Below are positions 45,447 through 55,827 of a stretch of DNA of 64,000 nt, piece by piece. Numbering within the stretch: position 1 is the first letter of the stretch; the number at the start of each line of letters is the position of its first letter. The stretch covers positions 124,001 to 188,000 of the forward strand of contig NZ_JAUXSP010000015.1 of NCBI RefSeq assembly GCF_030679875.1, given 5' to 3'. The notes beneath the pieces were generated by a model. It was not told where the DNA came from and made no database searches. It was given only the letters and a program-made list of their open reading frames with translations. This stretch comes from Phenylobacterium sp. (GTDB lineage Bacteria > Pseudomonadota > Alphaproteobacteria > Caulobacterales > Caulobacteraceae). The position numbers and the translations under genes were made by a program.

Positions 45447-45911
45447 ATGATGACGAAGCTAGATGAAACTGACTTGCGGCTGCTGCGTCTGTTGCAGGCC
45501 GATGGCCGGATCACCAACCAGGCCCTGGCCAGCCGCTGCAATCTGTCGCCGGCCGCCTGCCATGAACGCGTAAGACGGCTGAAGGCGGCCGGCGTGATCC
45601 AGGGCTATGCGGCCCTGATTGACCCCCAGGCCATAGACCGGGGGCTGCTGATCTTCGTGGAGGTGCAGCTCGATCGGACCACCGGCGACCTGTTCGCCGA
45701 ATTCGCGGCCGCGGCCCGGGCGAGCCCTGAAATCCTGGAGTGCCACATGGTGGCCGGCGGCTTCGATTATCTGATCAAGGCGCGCCTGGCGGACATGGCC
45801 GCCTATCGCGCCTTCCTGGGCGAGATCCTGGTGCAGATGCCCGGCGTCCGGGAGACCCGCACCTACGCCGTGCTTGAGGAGGTCAAGAACACGGTGCGAC
45901 TGCCCCTCTGA
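45447..45911 (+). CDS. putR: Lrp/AsnC-family regulator, probable PutR
   Basis: This 154-residue protein has an N-terminal helix-turn-helix (LRLLRLLQADGRITNQALASRCNLSPAACHERVRRLKAAGVIQGY) and a C-terminal RAM effector domain (HMVAGGFDYLIKARLADMAAYRAFL). In alphaproteobacteria with short PutA, an Lrp-type PutR activates putA in response to proline. The divergent position and the shared palindromes support that role here. Confidence 0.88.
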   Translation: MMTKLDETDLRLLRLLQADGRITNQALASRCNLSPAACHERVRRLKAAGVIQGYAALIDPQAIDRGLLIFVEVQLDRTTGDLFAEFAAAARASPEILECHMVAGGFDYLIKARLADMAAYRAFLGEILVQMPGVRETRTYAVLEEVKNTVRLPL

Positions 45912-45918
45912 GACCGTC

Positions 45919-46395
45919 TCAGTTCGAGGACAGGATCGCGTGCCGTTCGCGGACCTTGCGCAGGCCGTCCAGGACGGGCTCGGCGACGGCGTCTGCGCCA
46001 GCCGGCAGGCTGCGCAAAAGCCGGAGGGCCTGAACATGAACTTGCACGCCGCCACGGTCCCAGCGGCCGGTGGTCGCCAGTCGGTCAAGCAGGTCGCAGA
46101 GGCTGTGGGCTGCGTTCTCCAGGGCGTCGAGGTCGCAAAGGCTGGGCAGTCCGATCAGGCTCACCGCAAGACGGTAGTGCTCGGCGATCAGATCGCCGTC
46201 GAACACATCCCCATAGCGGGCGAACAACGCCTCCATCTGGGCCAGCCCGCTGTCGAGCTGCAGCCAGGCGGCCTCCTGCAGGCCTTCCAGATTGGTCTCG
46301 GCCCGCACGACCGCCTCGGCCACGGTCGTCCCGCCGGGCTTACGCAGCATCGCGGCCAGGGCGTATTTCGGACGATGGATGCGAACCGAGCTCAC
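45919..46395 (-). CDS. CheE-like protein, second copy
   Basis: This 158-residue protein is a paralogue of CheE at 56810. Shared positions include the early Pro-Gly-Gly (RKPGGTTVAEA here, SEPGGMTAGMA there) and the C-terminal AAHSLCDLLDRLATTGRWDRGGVQVHVQALRLL against AAYSLCELADKLRTRD and IKVHVNGMRLI. It follows a broken cheYIII-like gene with a 4-base GTGA overlap, as cheE follows cheYIII. CheE has no established biochemical role; a link to chemotaxis is inferred. It appears intact. Confidence 0.75.
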   Translation of the reverse strand: MSSVRIHRPKYALAAMLRKPGGTTVAEAVVRAETNLEGLQEAAWLQLDSGLAQMEALFARYGDVFDGDLIAEHYRLAVSLIGLPSLCDLDALENAAHSLCDLLDRLATTGRWDRGGVQVHVQALRLLRSLPAGADAVAEPVLDGLRKVRERHAILSSN

Positions 46396-46991
46396 AGGGT
46401 GACCTTTCGGGTGGAAAACAGACCATCGACCTGGTCCTGGCTCAGGTTGGGCTCCTGGGCGTCACCGACCTCCGGGGGCAGGTCATCGCGCCTTCTTGGC
46501 ACGCCGTCTGGCGGGCCTTCGTTCTTGTGCCGCCGGTCTGGCCCGACATAGGAGTCGCATTCGATGAACGGCCGGCTCTCCTTGGCGATCCACAGAATGC
46601 GCTCCAGCATGACCACCGGGGTCAGCGGCTTCTTGACGATGTAGTGGGCGCCGCAGTCGCGGGCCTTCTACACCATGGAGACTGGGGTGTGGGCGGCGGT
46701 GACCACCACCGGGGCGAACGCATTGGGTTCGCCCCCATCGGTGCGCAGCCAGGACACGAACTCATAACCCTCCCCGGCCGGCGACAGGGCGTCGGCGATA
46801 ATGAGGTCGATCGAGTTGCGCTTCACCGCGTCCTTGGCGTCCTCAACTGTCTGGCAGCGGTGAAGAGACTTGGCGCCGAGGCCCGTCACGATCTGGACCA
46901 GGATGTCCATACCCATGCCGTTGCCGTCCAGCATGAGAATGGTGGCCTTCTCCAGATTGAAGCGGCCCCTGGATGTCGGTTCGAGGGCCAT
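46392..46991 (-). pseudogene. CheYIII-like response regulator, interrupted by an in-frame amber codon
   Basis: The frame is open across 199 codons apart from one TAG at 46668-46670 and is homologous end to end with CheYIII (198 residues). Before the stop it has SIDLIIADALSPAGEGYEFVSWLR; after it KARDCGAHYIVKKPLTPV, then YVGPDRRHKNEGPP and QDQVDGLF, matching DCGANFIVSKPFTPE, YVGPDRRFRNTGPP and QDEIDNLL. The CheYIII residue opposite the stop is glutamate, so GAG to TAG is the likely change. One acidic-pocket aspartate is also lost (LDGNG for IDDNE). A sequencing error at one base is possible. Confidence 0.8.
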
Positions 46992-47381
46992 GCGGCGCTC
47001 CAGTGGGGAAATCGGTCGGCTACAACTGTGGCCGCAAGGTGGGCTGATGCCCGGCCCCAAGCTTCAGCAAAGACTGGCAGCCATTAAGAAAGACTTGCGG
47101 GCGCTCCAACCCATTCTGGGTAGATGCCTGGACTAGTCACGCGCCACGCCGACGCGCGCTAGAATGTCGCAGCCTCCCATTTGGCCAGGAACAGAAGGGC
47201 CCGAGACCCAGGGAGCGCCGATGGAGCCAAGGTAAGTAACGCTTTCTTCAATGGTAAAGCCCGATGTCGAACCAGAGTTAATGGACGTGCTCCGGGTTGC
47301 GGCCCGCGAACGTCCTTCCGAGGCCGGCGTATCGGGCCGAAACCTCTCGCACCGCCTAGGGCGGCGCGACCGAAGACTGGG
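46992..47381. other. Intergenic region ahead of the chemotaxis operon
   Basis: This 390-base region separates the broken cheYIII-like gene from the divergent mcp gene. The mcp frame is open through part of it but has arginine-rich, non-conserved content. Near the mcp side, ATGGTAAA (47251-47258) is one base from the inverse of the CtrA half-site TTAACCAT, and a TTAA lies at 47278-47281. This is weak evidence for cell-cycle control. No promoter can be called with confidence. Confidence 0.4.
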
Positions 47382-49343
47382 ATGGCTGACGTGTCGCTCA
47401 ACGACTGGAAAATTTCGCGCAAGCTGGCGGCGGGCTTCGCCCTGATGGTGCTGGTGATCATGGCGACCGGCGCCATCACCTTTTATAATCTTGGGCAGCT
47501 CACGAACGCCCGAGAGGACCTCAGTAAAAGCAAAATCGCCCTCGACAGCGTCAGCCGCGCTGAGTTTTTTCTTGCACGTCAGGAAAACAGTTTCCGCGGC
47601 TTCTTGGTTTCTCTCGACCCCTACTATATCGAACGCGCCGACTCTCACCGCGATAACTTCAAGAAGGTCATGGGAGAGCTTCGGGAATTGTCCACCGACC
47701 ACCCAGAGATTATCGGCCACATCGATGTGGCGCTGAAGGCTGCCGACGATTGGTACATGGGTGTCGTCGACAATGGCTCCGCCCTGGCGATGAATCCGGT
47801 GACCTACTCCGAGGCGGCCTCCATGGTCGGCCAGTCGGGCCTGGCGGACGAGTTGATGACCAAGGTTGAGGCGCCGATGGAGGCGATCACCAAATACGAA
47901 TCAAATCTGGTGCAGTTGGCCAACGACCGTCTCGTCGCCATAAACAGCCAGACCACTGCTATGATCTCCGCCGCTCTGGCGATCGCTGTGGTCGCCGCTG
48001 CTCTCTTGGGCTGGCTGCTGACCAAGATGATCGCCGCACCGATCAATAACATGACCACGGCCATGCGCCGCCTGGCTGAGGGCGACTCCTCCGTCGAGGT
48101 CCCGGCCCGTGGCCGCAAGGACGAAGTCGGCGAAATGGCCGAGGCCGTCCAGGTGTTCAAGGAGGCCGCAATCGAAAAGGCCCGCCTGGAAAGCCAGACC
48201 GACGAACAGCGTCGCGTGGCTGAAGCCGAGCGCGCCCGTAACGAGGCCGAACGCGCCGCCACCGCCCAGGAGCAGGCCAAGGTCGTCGCCGGCCTGGCGT
48301 CCGGCCTGGATCACCTGGCCCGCGGGGACCTGACCTTCCGGATCGCTGAGCCCTTCCCGGGCGACTATGTGAAACTGCGCGACGACTTCAACGCGGCCAT
48401 CCACCAGCTGCAGGACGCCATGACCGTGGTGGCCACCAATGTTCGCGCCATGCGCTCGGGCGCTGGAGAAATCAGCCAGGCCGCCGACGACCTGTCGCGC
48501 CGCACCGAGCAGCAGGCCGCCAGCCTCGAAGAGACCGCTGCGGCCCTCGACGAAATCACCGCCACGGTGCGCAAGTCCGCCGAGGGCGCCAAACAGGCCT
48601 CGGCCGTGGTCGCCACCTCCCGCGGGGACGCTGAGAAGACCGGTCATGTGGTCGGCGACGCCGTCCAGGCCATGAGCGAGATCGAAAAGTCCTCCGAGAA
48701 GATCACCCAGATCATCGGCGTGATCGACGAGATCGCCTTCCAGACCAACCTGCTGGCCCTGAACGCCGGGGTCGAAGCCGCCCGGGCCGGCGACGCCGGC
48801 CGTGGCTTCGCCGTGGTCGCCTCCGAGGTCCGGGCTCTGGCCCAGCGCTCGGCCGACGCCGCCAAGGAGATCAAGTCCCTGATCAGCGCCTCGTCCCAGC
48901 AGGTGGCCCAAGGAGTTGGCCTGGTCGGCGAGACCGGCAAGGCCCTGGAGCGGATCGTCTCCCAGGTGGCCGAGATCGACGGCCTGGTCTCCGAGATCGC
49001 CGCCAGCTCCCAGGAGCAGGCCACCGGCCTGCACCAGGTCAACACTGCGGTGAACGAGATGGACCGTGTGACCCAGCAGAACGCCGCCATGGTCGAGGAG
49101 ACCACCGCGGCCAGCCACTCCCTGGCCACCGAGGCCGAGAGCCTGTCTCAGAGCGTGGGGCGCTTCAACATCGGCGCCGGCGAGGCTTCGGCCAGCCCAG
49201 CCGCCCGGGCGCCTGCCCGATCCAGTCGCGGCGAGAGCTTCGCCAACCGTCATGTCCCGCAGATGAAAACCACGTCCCGCGAGGGCGGCGCCGCACGTCG
49301 CCCCGCGCCGGTCGCCGAGAGCGAAGGTTGGGAAGAGTTTTAA
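47382..49343 (+). CDS. mcpA: Methyl-accepting chemotaxis protein with CheR/CheB-tethering tail
   Basis: This 653-residue receptor has TM1 at about residues 12-34, a periplasmic four-helix-bundle-like sensor (35-190), TM2 at 193-213, then HAMP ([19 protein letters not shown]). A long signalling domain carries the hairpin tip [35 protein letters not shown]. The C-terminus ends GWEEF, the WxxF-type pentapeptide that tethers CheR and CheB. The ATG at 47382 begins right before the first helix; the 67-codon extension is rejected. It is first in the che operon, as in Caulobacter. Confidence 0.92.
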   Translation: MADVSLNDWKISRKLAAGFALMVLVIMATGAITFYNLGQLTNAREDLSKSKIALDSVSRAEFFLARQENSFRGFLVSLDPYYIERADSHRDNFKKVMGELRELSTDHPEIIGHIDVALKAADDWYMGVVDNGSALAMNPVTYSEAASMVGQSGLADELMTKVEAPMEAITKYESNLVQLANDRLVAINSQTTAMISAALAIAVVAAALLGWLLTKMIAAPINNMTTAMRRLAEGDSSVEVPARGRKDEVGEMAEAVQVFKEAAIEKARLESQTDEQRRVAEAERARNEAERAATAQEQAKVVAGLASGLDHLARGDLTFRIAEPFPGDYVKLRDDFNAAIHQLQDAMTVVATNVRAMRSGAGEISQAADDLSRRTEQQAASLEETAAALDEITATVRKSAEGAKQASAVVATSRGDAEKTGHVVGDAVQAMSEIEKSSEKITQIIGVIDEIAFQTNLLALNAGVEAARAGDAGRGFAVVASEVRALAQRSADAAKEIKSLISASSQQVAQGVGLVGETGKALERIVSQVAEIDGLVSEIAASSQEQATGLHQVNTAVNEMDRVTQQNAAMVEETTAASHSLATEAESLSQSVGRFNIGAGEASASPAARAPARSSRGESFANRHVPQMKTTSREGGAARRPAPVAESEGWEEF

Positions 49344-49388
49344 GGTTTTCGCTCTTAACTAAACCATCAAGTCTGGGGGGAGTGCCGG

Positions 49389-49688
49389 ATGACGGACACA
49401 GACGCCAACACCGCTGAAGTCAGCCTTTGCCCGGTCCTCGACCTACAGGCCGCTGAACCCTTGCGCGCAGAGCTCATGGCTCTGCGGGGCCGGCCGCTGC
49501 AGGTGGACGCATCCCAGGTCAGTCGCCTGGGCGGGCTTTGCCTGCAGGTTCTCCTGTCGGCCCGGATCAGCTGGGCCGAGGACGGGCTGCCGCTGCGTAT
49601 CGAGCAGGCCTCCGATGGTTTCCTCGAACAATTGGCCGCCTTCGGCGGACCAGAAATCAACTTTGAACCCGAGGGGGCACACCTGTGA
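49389..49688 (+). CDS. cheX: STAS-domain chemotaxis protein
   Basis: This 99-residue STAS-type protein contains the pattern LQVDASQVSRLGGLCLQVLLSARISW, with serine in the anti-sigma-antagonist phosphorylation position. It sits between mcp and cheY, the place of the gene called cheX in Caulobacter. That name differs from the CheX phosphatase of other bacteria; this protein is of STAS fold. It overlaps cheY by 4 bases (GTGA). Confidence 0.75.
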   Translation: MTDTDANTAEVSLCPVLDLQAAEPLRAELMALRGRPLQVDASQVSRLGGLCLQVLLSARISWAEDGLPLRIEQASDGFLEQLAAFGGPEINFEPEGAHL

Positions 49689-50050
49689 GCAAGACTGTTC
49701 TGACCATCGACGACTCCCGCACCATGCGTGAGATGCTGAATATGGCCCTGGTCCAGGCCGGCTATCGGGTCATCCAGGCCGTCGACGGGGTGGAGGGCCT
49801 GGAGGTCCTGCGCGCCCAGGGCGCCGACGTGGTCATTACCGACATCAACATGCCCCGCATGGATGGTTTCGGCGTGATCGAAGGCGTCCGCGCCGATCCG
49901 GCTCATCGGGCGACCCCGATCCTGGTCCTGACCACCGAGAGCGACGCGACCAAGAAGGAACGCGCCCGCGCCGCCGGCGCCACCGGCTGGATCGTCAAGC
50001 CCTTCAACCCGACCAAGCTGGTGGACGCCATCCGCCGCGTCGCCGCCTGA
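49685..50050 (+). CDS. cheY: Chemotaxis response regulator CheY (first)
   Basis: This 121-residue single receiver domain has the acid pocket IDDSRTMREML, the phosphorylation aspartate in VVITDINMPRMDGF, the threonine in LVLTTESD and the conserved lysine in GWIVKPFNPTKL. It should receive phosphate from CheA. It starts at GTG and precedes cheA by 49 bases. Confidence 0.93.
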   Translation: MSKTVLTIDDSRTMREMLNMALVQAGYRVIQAVDGVEGLEVLRAQGADVVITDINMPRMDGFGVIEGVRADPAHRATPILVLTTESDATKKERARAAGATGWIVKPFNPTKLVDAIRRVAA

Positions 50051-50099
50051 AGGCGACGATAGGCCTGCGACCTAAGCTGACCTGAGTCCGGAGCACCCC

Positions 50100-52493
50100 G
50101 TGGATCCATTCGAGAGTATCAAGGCGACCTTCTTCCAGGAGTGCGATGAGCTGCTGACCGACATGGAGTCGGGGCTTCTCGCCATGGAGCAGGGCGACGA
50201 CGATTCCGAGACCATCAACGCGGTCTTCCGCGCGGTGCACTCCGTCAAGGGGGGCGCCGGAGCCTTCGGACTCGAAGAACTGATCCGCTTCGCCCACGTC
50301 TTTGAGACGGTCCTGGACGAGATGCGTTCAGGTCGACTGCCGCTCACCGACGAGGTGGCCAAGGTCCTGCTTCGCGCCTCCGACGTCCTGGCCGACCACG
50401 TGGCCGCCGCCCGCAGCGGTGGCGGCGTGGACGAGGGCCGCACGGTCGGCATGATCGCCGATCTTCAGGCCCTGATCGACCAGGACCGCGCCGCAGAGCT
50501 TGGGCTGAACGACCACGGCGGCGCCGACGCTCCCGACGAGGATTTCGGGTTTGTGCCGGTCCTGCTCAGCCTGGACGAGCCGGCTGCTGAGGCCCCTGAA
50601 GTCGACATCGCCGCCCTGATGGCCGCCTCTGCAGAGCCTTCTGCCGGTGTGGACCCCGCTCCGGACGCCGCGCCAAGCTGGATGGTGACCTTCCGGCCCA
50701 GGGCAGAGATGTACGCCAAGGCCAACGAGTCCGCCCTGGTCCTGCGTGAACTGGCGCGGCTGGGCGAAGTTGAGGTGAGCCTGGACACCGGCGCCGTGCC
50801 GCCCCTGGACCAGCTGTCGGCCGAAATGGCCTATCTCACCTGGACGATCCGCCTGGCCGGCGACAAGAGCGAAGCCGAAATCCGCGAGGTCTTCGAATTC
50901 GTCGAGGACGACTGCGACCTGACCGTGGTTCGAGATGGTGAGACCGCCGCCGCGGAGGGCGCCGAAACCTCAACTGACGACGACGCCTCGGCCAGCGCGG
51001 TCGAAGCCGCCGCCGCCGCGCCTCTCGATCTCGACGCCCTTCTCGCCCGAGTGTCTGCGCCGGCCCCGGCCCTGGAATCTGCTCCCCCGGCGGCCCCCGC
51101 CCCGGCCGCCGCAGCGGCTCCGGCTCCGGCTCCGGCTCCCGCCAGCCTTGACGTGGCGGGTCTGATCGCCCTGGCCGAGAAGGCCTCGCAAGACCACGCT
51201 CAGGCCCAGACGGCGCCGCCCAAGGCCGACCCGAAGGCCGATCAGAAGGAAAAGGCCGAGGCCCGCGCTGGTAGCGGCGCAGCCACAGCCGCGACCCCGA
51301 CCATCCGGGTGGACCTGGACCGGGTCGACCGCCTGATCAACGCCGTCGGCGAGCTGGTCATTCAGCAGGCCATGCTGTCCCAGCGGGTCTTCGAAAGCGG
51401 CCTGGCCCGCTCCTCCGACGTGGCCCTAGGCCTCGAGGATCTGGAGCTGCTGACCCGGGAAATCCAGGACAGCGTCATGGCCATCCGCGCCCAGCCGGTG
51501 AAGTCGGTGTTCCAGCGCATGCCGCGTCTGGTCCGCGAAGTCGCCGACATGGTGGGCAAGAAGGTCCGTCTGGTGATGGACGGCGAGAACACCGAGGTCG
51601 ACAAGACCGTCATCGAGCGGCTGGCCGATCCGATCACCCACATGCTGCGCAACGCCATCGACCACGGGCTGGAGACGCCTGAGGAGCGCGAGGCCGGCGG
51701 CAAGGGCGTCGAGGGCACGGTTCGCCTGGCCGCGCTGCATCGCGGCGGGCGCATCGTTATCGAGGTTCAGGACGACGGCCGCGGGATCAACCGCCCCCGG
51801 GTCCGCGGCATCGCCGTGACCAAGGGCCTGATCGCCGAGGATGCGGTGCTGTCGGACGACGAGATCGACAACCTGATCTTCCTGCCTGGCTTCTCCACCG
51901 CCGACGTGGTTTCCGACATTTCCGGCCGCGGCGTGGGCATGGACGTGGTCAAACGCTCCATCCAGGCGCTGGGCGGGCGTATTTCCATCACCTCGGAGCC
52001 CGGCAAGGGCTCGAAGTTCTCCATGAGCCTGCCGCTGACCCTGGCCGTCCTCGACGGCATGGTGGTTTCGGCCGCCGACCAGACCCTGGTGGCGCCGCTC
52101 TCCAACATCGTTGAAAGCCTGACCCCGCGGGCCGAAGACGTTCACCTGATCGGCGGGCGCGACGCGGTCATCTGCATCCGCGACACCTTCGTCCCCCTGA
52201 TCGATGTCGGCGTGGCCCTGGGCTTCCGCGACACCCCCCTGCCGCCGGCCTCGGGCGTAGCCGTGCTGGTGGAAAGCGAAGGGGGCGGTAAGGCCGCCCT
52301 GCTGGTTGAGGCCATCCAGGGCCAACGCCAGGTGGTCATCAAGAGCCTCGAAGCCAACTACCAGCACATCCATGGAGTCGCCGCGGCGACCATCCTGGGC
52401 GATGGCCGGGTGGCGCTCATTCTGGATGTCGACGCCCTGGTGACGACCTCGCGCCGCAAGGCGCCCCGTATCGAGAAGCGAATGGCGGTTTGA
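50100..52493 (+). CDS. cheA: Chemotaxis histidine kinase CheA
   Basis: This 797-residue kinase has the P1 domain with phosphorylatable His47 in [15 protein letters not shown] and a P2-like region. A long Ala/Pro-rich linker (about residues 280-390) follows, then dimerisation, ATPase ([35 protein letters not shown]) and CheW-like P5 ([18 protein letters not shown]) domains. The linker DNA is strongly repetitive. Translation starts at GTG 50100. It overlaps cheW by 4 bases. Confidence 0.95.
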   Translation: MDPFESIKATFFQECDELLTDMESGLLAMEQGDDDSETINAVFRAVHSVKGGAGAFGLEELIRFAHVFETVLDEMRSGRLPLTDEVAKVLLRASDVLADHVAAARSGGGVDEGRTVGMIADLQALIDQDRAAELGLNDHGGADAPDEDFGFVPVLLSLDEPAAEAPEVDIAALMAASAEPSAGVDPAPDAAPSWMVTFRPRAEMYAKANESALVLRELARLGEVEVSLDTGAVPPLDQLSAEMAYLTWTIRLAGDKSEAEIREVFEFVEDDCDLTVVRDGETAAAEGAETSTDDDASASAVEAAAAAPLDLDALLARVSAPAPALESAPPAAPAPAAAAAPAPAPAPASLDVAGLIALAEKASQDHAQAQTAPPKADPKADQKEKAEARAGSGAATAATPTIRVDLDRVDRLINAVGELVIQQAMLSQRVFESGLARSSDVALGLEDLELLTREIQDSVMAIRAQPVKSVFQRMPRLVREVADMVGKKVRLVMDGENTEVDKTVIERLADPITHMLRNAIDHGLETPEEREAGGKGVEGTVRLAALHRGGRIVIEVQDDGRGINRPRVRGIAVTKGLIAEDAVLSDDEIDNLIFLPGFSTADVVSDISGRGVGMDVVKRSIQALGGRISITSEPGKGSKFSMSLPLTLAVLDGMVVSAADQTLVAPLSNIVESLTPRAEDVHLIGGRDAVICIRDTFVPLIDVGVALGFRDTPLPPASGVAVLVESEGGGKAALLVEAIQGQRQVVIKSLEANYQHIHGVAAATILGDGRVALILDVDALVTTSRRKAPRIEKRMAV

Positions 52494-52963
52494 TCATGAC
52501 AGACACCGTGACTCCCGGCGTCGCCCAGCGGCGCGAATTGATCGCATTCCGGATTGGCGACCAGGAATTCTGCGTCGACATCATGTCGGTGCGGGAAATC
52601 CGCGGCTGGGCGCCAGCCACGCCCCTGCCCCGGACCCCCTCCTTCGTGAAGGGTGTGATCAATCTGCGCGGCGCGGTCCTGCCGATCATCGACCTGGGCG
52701 CCAGGCTCGGGCTGGACACGTCCGAGCCCACGGCCCGTCACGTCATCATGGTCGTCCATATCGGCGAGCGCACCATCGGCCTGCTGGTCGATGCGGTGTC
52801 AGACATCATCAATATGAGCGACGATCTGGTTCAGCCGACCCCTGACGTCGCCAGCGACCAGGTGAAGACCTTCGTGAAGGGTCTGTTCGCCCTCGACGGC
52901 CGGATGGTCAGCCTGATCGCCCTGGACCGCGTTCTGCCCGAGACCGAAGCCGAGGCGGCATGA
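52490..52963 (+). CDS. cheW: Chemotaxis coupling protein CheW
   Basis: This 157-residue protein has the CheW fold motifs [45 protein letters not shown] and [19 protein letters not shown]. It links receptors to CheA at the membrane array. It overlaps cheA and cheR by 4 bases each. Confidence 0.95.
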   Translation: MIMTDTVTPGVAQRRELIAFRIGDQEFCVDIMSVREIRGWAPATPLPRTPSFVKGVINLRGAVLPIIDLGARLGLDTSEPTARHVIMVVHIGERTIGLLVDAVSDIINMSDDLVQPTPDVASDQVKTFVKGLFALDGRMVSLIALDRVLPETEAEAA

Positions 52964-53850
52964 CGCAGACCCCAGACTCCCGACGCGGCGGAAAGAACGA
53001 AGGTCTGGTCGACGGCGAGTTTCTGCTGACCGCAGAGGACTTCCGCAAGATCGCCCAGATCCTGCATTCCTATGCGGGCATCGCCCTGAACGAAGGCAAG
53101 GCCGCGCTGGTCTATTCGCGGCTTGCCAAACGCCTGCGCACGCTCGGCCTGCGGGACTTCAGGGAGTATTGCGCCCTGGTTGAGGACGTCGAGAGCCTGG
53201 ATGAGCGCCAGGCGATGATGGCGGCCCTGACCACCAATGTGACGCGCTTCTTCCGCGAGCCGCACCATTTCGACCACCTGCGCGACCAGGTGATGCCCGA
53301 GCTCGCCGCCCGCGCCCGGGCCGGCGGTCGGGTGCGCATGTGGTCGGCCGCCTGCTCCAACGGCCAGGAGCCCTACTCCATGGCCATCACCCTGCTGTCG
53401 GTCCTGCCTGAGGCCGCCAAGCTGGACGTGAAAATCCTGGCCACCGACATCGACCCCAACATGGTCGCTGAGGGCAAGGCCGGCTGCTACCGGGAGGACT
53501 CTGTCTCTCCGGTGCCGCTGGAGCTGCGCCGCCGCTGGTTCGAGAAGGTCCAGGCTTCCGACGGCCGCGTCTGGTCGGTCTCCCCGGAGCTGCGAGACCT
53601 GGTGTCCTTCCGTGAGCTGAACCTCATCGGGGATTGGCCGATGCGGGGCCGGTTCGACATCATCTTCTGCCGCAATGTGGTGATCTATTTCGACGAGCCC
53701 ACCCAGGAGCGCATCTGGAGCCGCTTCGTACCGGCCATGACGCCGGGGGGCACCCTCTATATCGGCCATTCCGAGCGGGTCAGCGGCCCGGCGGTCTCAA
53801 CCCTGGAGACGTCCGGCCTGACCACCTATCGCTTGAGGTCCAAGCCATGA
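52960..53850 (+). CDS. cheR: Chemotaxis protein methyltransferase CheR
   Basis: This 296-residue enzyme methylates receptor glutamates. SAM-binding residues fall in [19 protein letters not shown]; the N-terminal domain has [17 protein letters not shown], and the late motif [17 protein letters not shown] is diagnostic. Its likely docking site is the GWEEF tail of the upstream receptor. It overlaps cheB by 4 bases (ATGA). Confidence 0.95.
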   Translation: MTQTPDSRRGGKNEGLVDGEFLLTAEDFRKIAQILHSYAGIALNEGKAALVYSRLAKRLRTLGLRDFREYCALVEDVESLDERQAMMAALTTNVTRFFREPHHFDHLRDQVMPELAARARAGGRVRMWSAACSNGQEPYSMAITLLSVLPEAAKLDVKILATDIDPNMVAEGKAGCYREDSVSPVPLELRRRWFEKVQASDGRVWSVSPELRDLVSFRELNLIGDWPMRGRFDIIFCRNVVIYFDEPTQERIWSRFVPAMTPGGTLYIGHSERVSGPAVSTLETSGLTTYRLRSKP

Positions 53851-54884
53851 CCGTCCGTGTACTCATCGTCGATGATTCGGCGACCATGCGCAGCCTGATC
53901 TCCGCCACCCTGCGGCAGGATCCAGAAATCGAAGTCCTGGGCTTCGCCAACGATCCCCTGGAGGCCCGGGAGGCTATCAAGCGCCTGAACCCGGACGTCA
54001 TCACCCTCGATGTCGAAATGCCGCACATGAGCGGCCTCGACTTCCTCGAGAAGATCATGCGCCTGCGGCCGATGCCCGTGGTGATGGTCTCGACCCTGAC
54101 CCAGGCCGGGGCCGAGGCGACGCTTTCGGCCATGGAACTCGGCGCGGTGGATTGCGTCGGCAAGCCCGGGGCGGGCAACACCGCTTCCGAAGCCTTCGCC
54201 GACCTCGCCGAAAAGGTGAAGGCCGCAGCCCGCGCCCGGGTGCGCCCATTCTCCGGCCCCGTTGTCCGCGCCGAGGAAAACCGCACCTATCGGGCCGAGG
54301 ACATCATCGTGGCCATCGGCTCGTCCACGGGCGGGGTCGAGGCCCTGATGACCATCCTGTCCGGGTTCCCGGCCACCTGCCCGCCGACCGTCATCACCCA
54401 GCACATGCCGGCGACCTTCACCAGGAGCTTCGCCGAGCGCCTGGACCGAGTGTCCGGCGCCAAGGTCGCCGAGGCCTGGGATGGCGCGCGTCTGGCCCCT
54501 GGCCATGTCTACCTGGCCCCGGGGGGCGCCGCGCACCTGGAAGTGACCGGAAGCACCCACCCCACCTGTCGGCTGCGGGTCGATGAGCCGGTCAACGGTC
54601 ACCGGCCCTCGGTGGACGTTCTGTTTGAGTCGGTCGCCCGCCTGAACCGTCCCGCCCTGGGCGTCATTCTCACCGGCATGGGCCGCGACGGCGCACAAGG
54701 GCTGCTGAGCCTGCGCCAGGCTGGCGCGCACACTCTCGGCCAGGATGAGTCGAGCTGTGTGGTCTATGGGATGCCCCGCGCCGCCTTCGAGATCGGGGCA
54801 GTGGAGAAACAGTCGCCGCTTGCTCGCATGAGCGCGGCAATCCTTGGTCTATGCGCGGCCGTTGAGCCGCAAAGGAGCGCCTGA
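53847..54884 (+). CDS. cheB: Chemotaxis methylesterase CheB
   Basis: This 345-residue protein has an N-terminal receiver domain ([10 protein letters not shown], phospho-Asp in [13 protein letters not shown]) and a C-terminal esterase with the catalytic triad in [11 protein letters not shown] (Ser), TQHMPATFT (His) and [10 protein letters not shown] (Asp). The ATG at 53847 overlaps cheR; the longer frame reading back into cheR is rejected. Its stop overlaps the next cheY by one base (TGATG). Confidence 0.95.
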   Translation: MTVRVLIVDDSATMRSLISATLRQDPEIEVLGFANDPLEAREAIKRLNPDVITLDVEMPHMSGLDFLEKIMRLRPMPVVMVSTLTQAGAEATLSAMELGAVDCVGKPGAGNTASEAFADLAEKVKAAARARVRPFSGPVVRAEENRTYRAEDIIVAIGSSTGGVEALMTILSGFPATCPPTVITQHMPATFTRSFAERLDRVSGAKVAEAWDGARLAPGHVYLAPGGAAHLEVTGSTHPTCRLRVDEPVNGHRPSVDVLFESVARLNRPALGVILTGMGRDGAQGLLSLRQAGAHTLGQDESSCVVYGMPRAAFEIGAVEKQSPLARMSAAILGLCAAVEPQRSA

Positions 54885-55273
54885 TGCCCGCCCCCGGAGC
54901 CATCAAGACCTTGATCGCCGATGATCAGCAGTCCATGCGCTCGCTGATCCGCACCAGCCTGAACGCTCTTGGAATCACCCAGACCCGCGAGGCGGCCGAC
55001 GGGGAAGACGCCCTGCGCGCCCTGCTGGCCCAGCCGGCCAATCTGGTGATCACCGACTTCAACATGCCCAAGCTGGATGGGCTGGGGCTGCTGCGGGCGA
55101 TCCGCGCCCACGGCCCGATCTCCAAGACCGCCGTCATCATGCTGACGGGCCGGGCCGACCGCGAGCTTGTCCAGCGGGCCGTTCAGTTCGGCGTGAACAA
55201 TTACCTGGTCAAACCCTTCACGACCCAGATCCTGAAGGAAAAGATCGAAGCCGTTTTCGGGCCGCTCGAATGA
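54884..55273 (+). CDS. cheYII: Chemotaxis response regulator CheY (second)
   Basis: This 129-residue receiver has IADDQQSMRSLIRTSL, a phospho-Asp in LVITDFNMPKLDGLGL, threonine in VIMLTGRAD and lysine in NNYLVKPFTTQ. Together with the first CheY it may divide between flagellar motor binding and phosphate sink roles; sequence alone does not say which. It overlaps cheD by 4 bases. Confidence 0.92.
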   Translation: MPAPGAIKTLIADDQQSMRSLIRTSLNALGITQTREAADGEDALRALLAQPANLVITDFNMPKLDGLGLLRAIRAHGPISKTAVIMLTGRADRELVQRAVQFGVNNYLVKPFTTQILKEKIEAVFGPLE

Positions 55274-55827
55274 TCGTTGAGAATATCTCGCAGCGCGCCG
55301 GCAAGCGGGTCCATGTGGTCCAGGGCGAGCACTATGTCACCGGCGATCCAGAGGTCACCCTTACGACCATCCTCGGAAGCTGCGTGGCCGTGTGCCTTTG
55401 GGATCCCGAGCGTGGCGTCGGTGGGATGAACCACTTCCTGCTGCCTGAGGGTAAGGCTGAAGGCGCCAACGAAGGTCGGCGCTACGGCGCCTTCGCCATG
55501 GAAGTGCTGATCAACGAACTGCTTCGTCTGGGTGCTCGTCGAGAGCGCCTGCAGGCCAAGCTGTTCGGCGGCGCGAGGATGTTCACCGGTCTGTCGGACG
55601 TCGGCGCCTCCAACATCGCTTTCGCCGAACGCTTCATGCGCGACGAAGGCATCCCGGTCATGGGCACCAGCCTTGGGGGCTTCGGCGCCCGGCGCATCCA
55701 GTTCTGGCCGACCACAGGTCGCGCTCAGCAGAAGACCGTGACCGACACCCAGGAACTGACCAACCTCAAGGAAGTCCCCAAACCTGCGCCGGTGGTCGTC
55801 GACGACGGCGCGGTGGAGCTGTTCTGA
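55270..55827 (+). CDS. cheD: Chemoreceptor glutamine deamidase CheD
   Basis: This 185-residue protein carries the CheD catalytic segment TILGSCVAVCLWDPERGVGG, with the cysteine in GSCV and histidine in MNHFLLPEG, and the later KLFGGARMF. It deamidates glutamines of receptors and can bind CheC. It overlaps cheU by one base (TGATG). Confidence 0.92.
   Translation: MIVENISQRAGKRVHVVQGEHYVTGDPEVTLTTILGSCVAVCLWDPERGVGGMNHFLLPEGKAEGANEGRRYGAFAMEVLINELLRLGARRERLQAKLFGGARMFTGLSDVGASNIAFAERFMRDEGIPVMGTSLGGFGARRIQFWPTTGRAQQKTVTDTQELTNLKEVPKPAPVVVDDGAVELF

Noticed and set aside
47068..47100. Possible sigma-54 promoter (TGGCAG then TTGC) ahead of the chemotaxis operon
   Set aside because: The two elements are about 14 bases apart, while sigma-54 promoters need about 5.
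47181..47381. 67-codon N-terminal extension of the chemoreceptor
   Set aside because: Arginine-rich and without conserved content; the first membrane helix begins 11 residues after the ATG at 47382.
47901..49253. 450-codon minus-strand frame opposite the chemoreceptor
   Set aside because: Gly/Leu/Asp-rich shadow of the heptad-patterned receptor sequence.
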